Shown: piece by piece, positions 61,005 to 64,000 of the stretch
Layout: the number at the start of each line of letters is the position of its first letter
Position numbering within the stretch: the stretch's first letter is position 1
Assembly: GCA_029945945.1 (NCBI GenBank)
Contig: JAQSDM010000012.1
Span: 124,001 to 188,000 of the forward strand
Direction: 5' to 3'
Length of the DNA: 64,000 nt
Source of the DNA: Algoriphagus sp.
GTDB lineage: Bacteria > Bacteroidota > Bacteroidia > Cytophagales > Cyclobacteriaceae
Notes under the pieces: model-generated
The model's input: the letters and a program-made list of their open reading frames with translations, nothing else
Databases searched by the model: none
Told to the model about the DNA's origin: nothing
Made by a program: the position numbers and the translations under genes

Positions 61005-61259
61005 ATGAAAACCAAACTCACTATCAGGATCGATTCAGAAATACTCGAACAGGCTAAAAAATATGCTTCTGATCAAAAAATCAGCCTTTCAAAGCTTATA
61101 GAGAATTATTTAGATATACTTTCTAATTCAAAAACGGTGGATTCTGACGACATCCAAATCAGTCCCTTGGTCAAAAGTCTGATGGGTGCAGCAGGATCTT
61201 TACCGGAAGATTACAATTACAGGAAAGAGTACCGGGCATATTTGGGTAAAAAATATTAA
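61005..61259 (+). CDS. Orphan antitoxin, DUF6364-type
   Basis: An 84-residue homologue of the antitoxin at 39284 (opening KTKLTIRIDSEILEQAKKYA, then ISLSKLIENYLD). The ribbon-helix-helix-like part is intact. No toxin gene follows: only the last 22 codons of a PIN-type toxin can be recognised at 61273-61338. The antitoxin may persist to neutralise related toxins or as a DNA-binding regulator. Confidence 0.85.
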   Translation: MKTKLTIRIDSEILEQAKKYASDQKISLSKLIENYLDILSNSKTVDSDDIQISPLVKSLMGAAGSLPEDYNYRKEYRAYLGKKY

Positions 61260-61272
61260 TCGAATCCAATAT

Positions 61273-61338
61273 TTCACCAGCCTGGAATTTGGATATAAAA
61301 TCATCATTACCCGAAATCAAAAGGATTTCAAAAACTAA
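61273..61338 (+). pseudogene. Decayed C-terminal tail of a PIN-domain toxin
   Basis: The frame reads FTSLEFGYKIIITRNQKDFKN then stop. This matches the end of the intact toxin at 39526 (YILTRNLKDFK). No start codon or catalytic Asp precedes it. About 115 codons of the toxin are missing, most simply by internal deletion. Confidence 0.65.
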
Positions 61339-61643
61339 ATCCTTCCCGTTTTAAGCCCGGATCAGTTTCTTGCAATCCTGAAAAAATGAAAACCCCGAGT
61401 CTATAAAAATCGGGGTTTCTGTTTACTGAGACTGAATACTGCGATAGCGATCTACTTTTTCCAAAGGATGAGAGATCTCTCTGCGTTCGATATGACAGGG
61501 TAACCTACATGGAGACTGCTTCTTCGTTCCTCATCGCAGTGACGCTACTGCCTACTGTTTTACTGAAACTGCATACTTTCTTTTGCCAAAGAATTAGATG
61601 TCTCGCTCACTCGACATGACCGTTACTGCCAACTGAATACTGA
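61339..61643. other. Gene-free stretch with hairpin
   Basis: Holds a stem AAACCCCGA (61390-61398) with TCGGGGTTT (61410-61418), then CTGTTTACTGAGACTGA, like 60484-60534. The rest is built of short CTGAATACTG / CTGCATACT phrases (about 61425-61645), a low-complexity style seen between genes in related genomes. No gene seen. Confidence 0.5.
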
Positions 61644-62897
61644 TCACTGAGAAGAAGAAGCAGCAAAATCCTCCACAGCTTTCCAGACACGGAACACGTT
61701 CTTATAGCAGATCTTCTCTATATCTTCTTTGGAATAACCTCTCTTTAGAAGTTCAGCGATCAGATTTGGGAACATGGAAACATCTTTCAAACCCGTTGGA
61801 AGGGAATCTCCCACTCCGTCGAAATCAGAACCCAGTCCGACGTAATCAATCCCCACCAAATTCTTCACATGGTCAAAATGATCCGCCACGCGCTGAAGGG
61901 TAGGAAAAGGATTGTTGGCTGCTGCATACTCAGCGATGTAAACTTTCGCCGCAGAATCGCTTCGGGTCAGGTTGTTTTCAGCGAGCCAGTTGACGACATG
62001 CTCGCGCACTTTGTCCGAACCAGCGGCATAGGCAGAATCGATAAAGGATCCTCCAAAATTGATCATCATCACGCCGCCATTTTTGGCCATCGCCTGAATC
62101 AACTCGTCGCTCATGTTCCGTTCAAAACCCGGTGTAAACTTTCGAACAGATGAGTGAGAAGCAATTATTGGAGCCTTGGTGATTGCCAGCGCATCCCGGA
62201 ACGTATTGTCTGAAACGTGTGAAAGATCGACCATGATTCCCACCCGATTCATCTCTTTCACAACTTGCTCACCAAATTCACTCAGTCCCTGATGCGTTCC
62301 GGTGGTGTCATAACTCGCATCTCCGATCAGGTTGTCAGTGCCATGCGTCAGCGTGATGTAGCGAATGCCTCTCTCGTGGAAATAGGCCACATTCGCGAGA
62401 TCATCTTCGATTCCTGCGCCATTTTCCATTCCCATTGGGAGTGAGATTATGCCTTTGGCAAAGTTGGCTTCAACATCCGCAGGACTGTAAGCCATCGCAA
62501 ATTTATCCGGGAACGTAGTGGCCAATCTTTCAGTCATCCGAATCAGAGAATCTGCCAAAGCTTTGGAAGCTCCGGGGATTTGCTGGTTGATGGCAGGAAT
62601 ATAGATTGACATAAATGGCGCATCGAGTCCGCCTTCTTTTGCCCTTGGATAGTCAAAATTGCCGTCCGGAGTCCGAACTGACACATCCAAAATTTCTCTT
62701 TGAAGTGTAAATCCGCCAACCTTCATCCGGTAAGGCAAATCCACATGGCCATCGACCATGATGGTGCTTTGAGCAATTTCGGTAGCAACTTTCAGGCGCT
62801 CCTCATCGGTCATTTTAGTGTAATCGATTGCTTCCTCTTTGGGCTGACAGGCAAATACTGCTGCGCCGAGAAGCAAGGAAAGAAAAGTCTTGTTCAT
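61644..62897 (-). CDS. Membrane dipeptidase (peptidase M19), lipoprotein
   Basis: A 417-residue zinc dipeptidase of the renal dipeptidase family. The ATG at 62895-62897 starts a lipoprotein signal (MNKTFLSLLLGAAVFACQ); a longer frame would bury it. Metal-binding motifs are visible: VDGHVDLPYRM, a Glu in MGMENGAGIED, SHVSDNTFRDAL, ASHSSVRKF, and the C-terminal GLGSDFDGVGDSLPTGL. It probably cleaves dipeptides in the periplasm, perhaps including D-amino-acid dipeptides. Single-gene unit divergent from the last gene. Confidence 0.93.
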   Translation of the reverse strand: MNKTFLSLLLGAAVFACQPKEEAIDYTKMTDEERLKVATEIAQSTIMVDGHVDLPYRMKVGGFTLQREILDVSVRTPDGNFDYPRAKEGGLDAPFMSIYIPAINQQIPGASKALADSLIRMTERLATTFPDKFAMAYSPADVEANFAKGIISLPMGMENGAGIEDDLANVAYFHERGIRYITLTHGTDNLIGDASYDTTGTHQGLSEFGEQVVKEMNRVGIMVDLSHVSDNTFRDALAITKAPIIASHSSVRKFTPGFERNMSDELIQAMAKNGGVMMINFGGSFIDSAYAAGSDKVREHVVNWLAENNLTRSDSAAKVYIAEYAAANNPFPTLQRVADHFDHVKNLVGIDYVGLGSDFDGVGDSLPTGLKDVSMFPNLIAELLKRGYSKEDIEKICYKNVFRVWKAVEDFAASSSQ

Positions 62898-63066
62898 GTG
62901 AATGGTGGTTTTGAAAAGGGAATTTAAGGGCTTTTGAGTTGCAGGATGTAAATAATCCATAAACGGCTTTATAAACAAAATAACTTCATCTTTGGGAGCA
63001 ATTTTCAACCTGGTTTCCAAAGATTCGACTGAGAATGCGTAAATTTAATTACCCAACCGACAAACT

Positions 63067-64000
63067 ATGAAACGTTTTTTGATCCCTCTATTTGCCATTT
63101 CTCTGCTTTGGTCTTGCACTCCTGCCGAAAAAGTCCAAATTGACATTGCTCCAGAGCTTGAGGCTGAACTCAAAGACGGTCGTCTTCTTCTGATTTTTTC
63201 GACTGACAGCACCGCCGAACCAAGATTTGGAATCAGCGATAATGTGGAAACGAATCAGGTTTTCGGGATGGATTTTGAAAATTTCGAAGGAGGAAAATCG
63301 CTGGTTTTGGATCCGGAAAGCTTTGGCTACCCGATCGAAAAACTGGATAGCCTGCCCGAGGGAGACTATTATGTGCAAGCCTTTATCCAAAAGCATGACA
63401 CCTTTACCCGTGCAGACGGACATACTGTCAAACTTCCAATGGATCAGGGCGAAGGTCGCCAATGGGCACGCGCTCCCAAAAATATTTACTCCAAACCTCA
63501 GCGAGTTTCCTGGAAAAAAGGTCAGAAACTGGACCTGACCATCGATCAGATCATCCCGGAAATCAAAGCTCCGGAAGACACCAAATACGTGAAGCATATC
63601 AAACTCAAATCGGAGAAACTTTCTAAGTTTTGGGGAAGAGACATGTATCTGGGAGCTCATGTGCTTTTGCCGGAAGGCTTCGAAGAAAACCCAACTCAAT
63701 ACTATCCTCTGATGGTTTTTCACGGGCATTTCCCCTCAGATTTTGGAAATTTCAGAATGATTCCACCGGATGAGGAACTCGGCGAAGATGATTACAGCGC
63801 CCGATTTGGAATCTACGGCTATGAAAAAATGCAGCAACAGGAAGCCTATGATTTCTATCAAAAATGGACTTCTGACGACTTCAAACGCTTTATCATCATT
63901 GAAATTCAGCACTCCAATCCTTTTTACGACGATAGCTATGCCGTCAACAGTGAAAATCTTGGGCCTTATGGTGATGCAATTCAGTACGAACTGATCCCGG
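63067..64000 (+). CDS. Lipoprotein, esterase-like (alpha/beta hydrolase), incomplete at window end
   Basis: The frame is open for 311 codons from ATG 63067 to the window edge. The signal peptide (MKRFLIPLFAISLLWSC) indicates a lipoprotein. Residues 20-190 form a beta-rich domain. From about residue 195 the segment MYLGAHVLLPEGFEENP and the YYPLMVFHGHFP strand look like the start of an alpha/beta-hydrolase or putative esterase domain. The likely nucleophile region lies beyond the window, so the function cannot be confirmed. The longest minus-strand frame here (63088-63729) is its shadow. Confidence 0.8.
   Translation, partial: MKRFLIPLFAISLLWSCTPAEKVQIDIAPELEAELKDGRLLLIFSTDSTAEPRFGISDNVETNQVFGMDFENFEGGKSLVLDPESFGYPIEKLDSLPEGDYYVQAFIQKHDTFTRADGHTVKLPMDQGEGRQWARAPKNIYSKPQRVSWKKGQKLDLTIDQIIPEIKAPEDTKYVKHIKLKSEKLSKFWGRDMYLGAHVLLPEGFEENPTQYYPLMVFHGHFPSDFGNFRMIPPDEELGEDDYSARFGIYGYEKMQQQEAYDFYQKWTSDDFKRFIIIEIQHSNPFYDDSYAVNSENLGPYGDAIQYELIP

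Noticed and set aside
63088..63729. Minus-strand 213-codon frame
   Set aside because: The plus strand here encodes a protein with a lipoprotein signal and open frame to the window end; the minus frame has no protein-like features.

Overview
The window looks like chromosomal DNA of a Bacteroidota bacterium, most likely of the order Cytophagales (Cyclobacteriaceae-like; this placement is inferred from gene content, not from a marker gene). The signs are a type IX secretion C-terminal sorting domain, many lipoprotein and exported proteins, a TonB-type outer-membrane barrel, DUF4199, DUF5916 and GreA/B-like family proteins, a fused aspartokinase-homoserine dehydrogenase with thrB and thrC, weak Shine-Dalgarno signals, and a tRNA promoter that matches the Bacteroidota consensus (TTTG-N19-TAnnTTTG).

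The first 39 kb is ordinary core genome. It holds DUF4199, a polyprenyl synthase, a GNAT acetyltransferase, an NlpC/P60 peptidase and an SGNH hydrolase. The threonine operon thrA-thrB-thrC (minus strand) follows, preceded by an unannotated 25-codon leader peptide with 8 Thr codons and a hairpin. Next come a GreA/B-like factor, an SDR enzyme, MscS, an alkyltransferase-like protein, a sodium:solute symporter, clpS, recR, tRNA-Ala(GGC), small lipoproteins, a HAD phosphatase, murF, a sorted FG-GAP protein, an amidohydrolase and a PD40 lipoprotein. An S9 peptidase and an NADP-oxidoreductase-like gene are each preceded, at exactly 4 nt, by homologous 28-codon leader ORFs. DsrE, an outer-membrane barrel protein, DUF5916, a PNPOx-family protein and a BNR/sortilin-type repeat protein complete this part.

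From 39.0 to 42.4 kb lies a repeat-rich patch with a DUF6364-type antitoxin/PIN toxin pair and a DUF4143-type ATPase. The ATPase is bracketed by a 145-bp direct repeat with covarying hairpins and preceded by three 32-bp tandem repeats. clpB follows.

From about 45.3 to 58.1 kb is an AT-rich defence island on the minus strand. It runs HTH regulator, Vsr endonuclease, then five abutting or overlapping genes: cytosine-5 methyltransferase, a 907-aa protein (DrmE candidate), a NERD-domain UvrD-type helicase, DrmA-like helicase and DrmB-like DUF1998 protein. This is a DISARM class 2-like system that lacks the phospholipase-D gene drmC and has a NERD helicase and a Vsr added. Palindromes suited to operators lie before the methyltransferase and between the HTH gene and the divergent unknown genes.

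The last 6 kb holds three small unknown genes, an exported unknown protein, a structured 335-bp non-coding direct repeat, an orphan antitoxin followed by a decayed PIN-toxin tail, a membrane dipeptidase and the start of a lipoprotein esterase-like gene cut by the window end. Start codons were moved to an internal ATG where that gave a proper signal peptide. All family names rest on reading the translations by eye.
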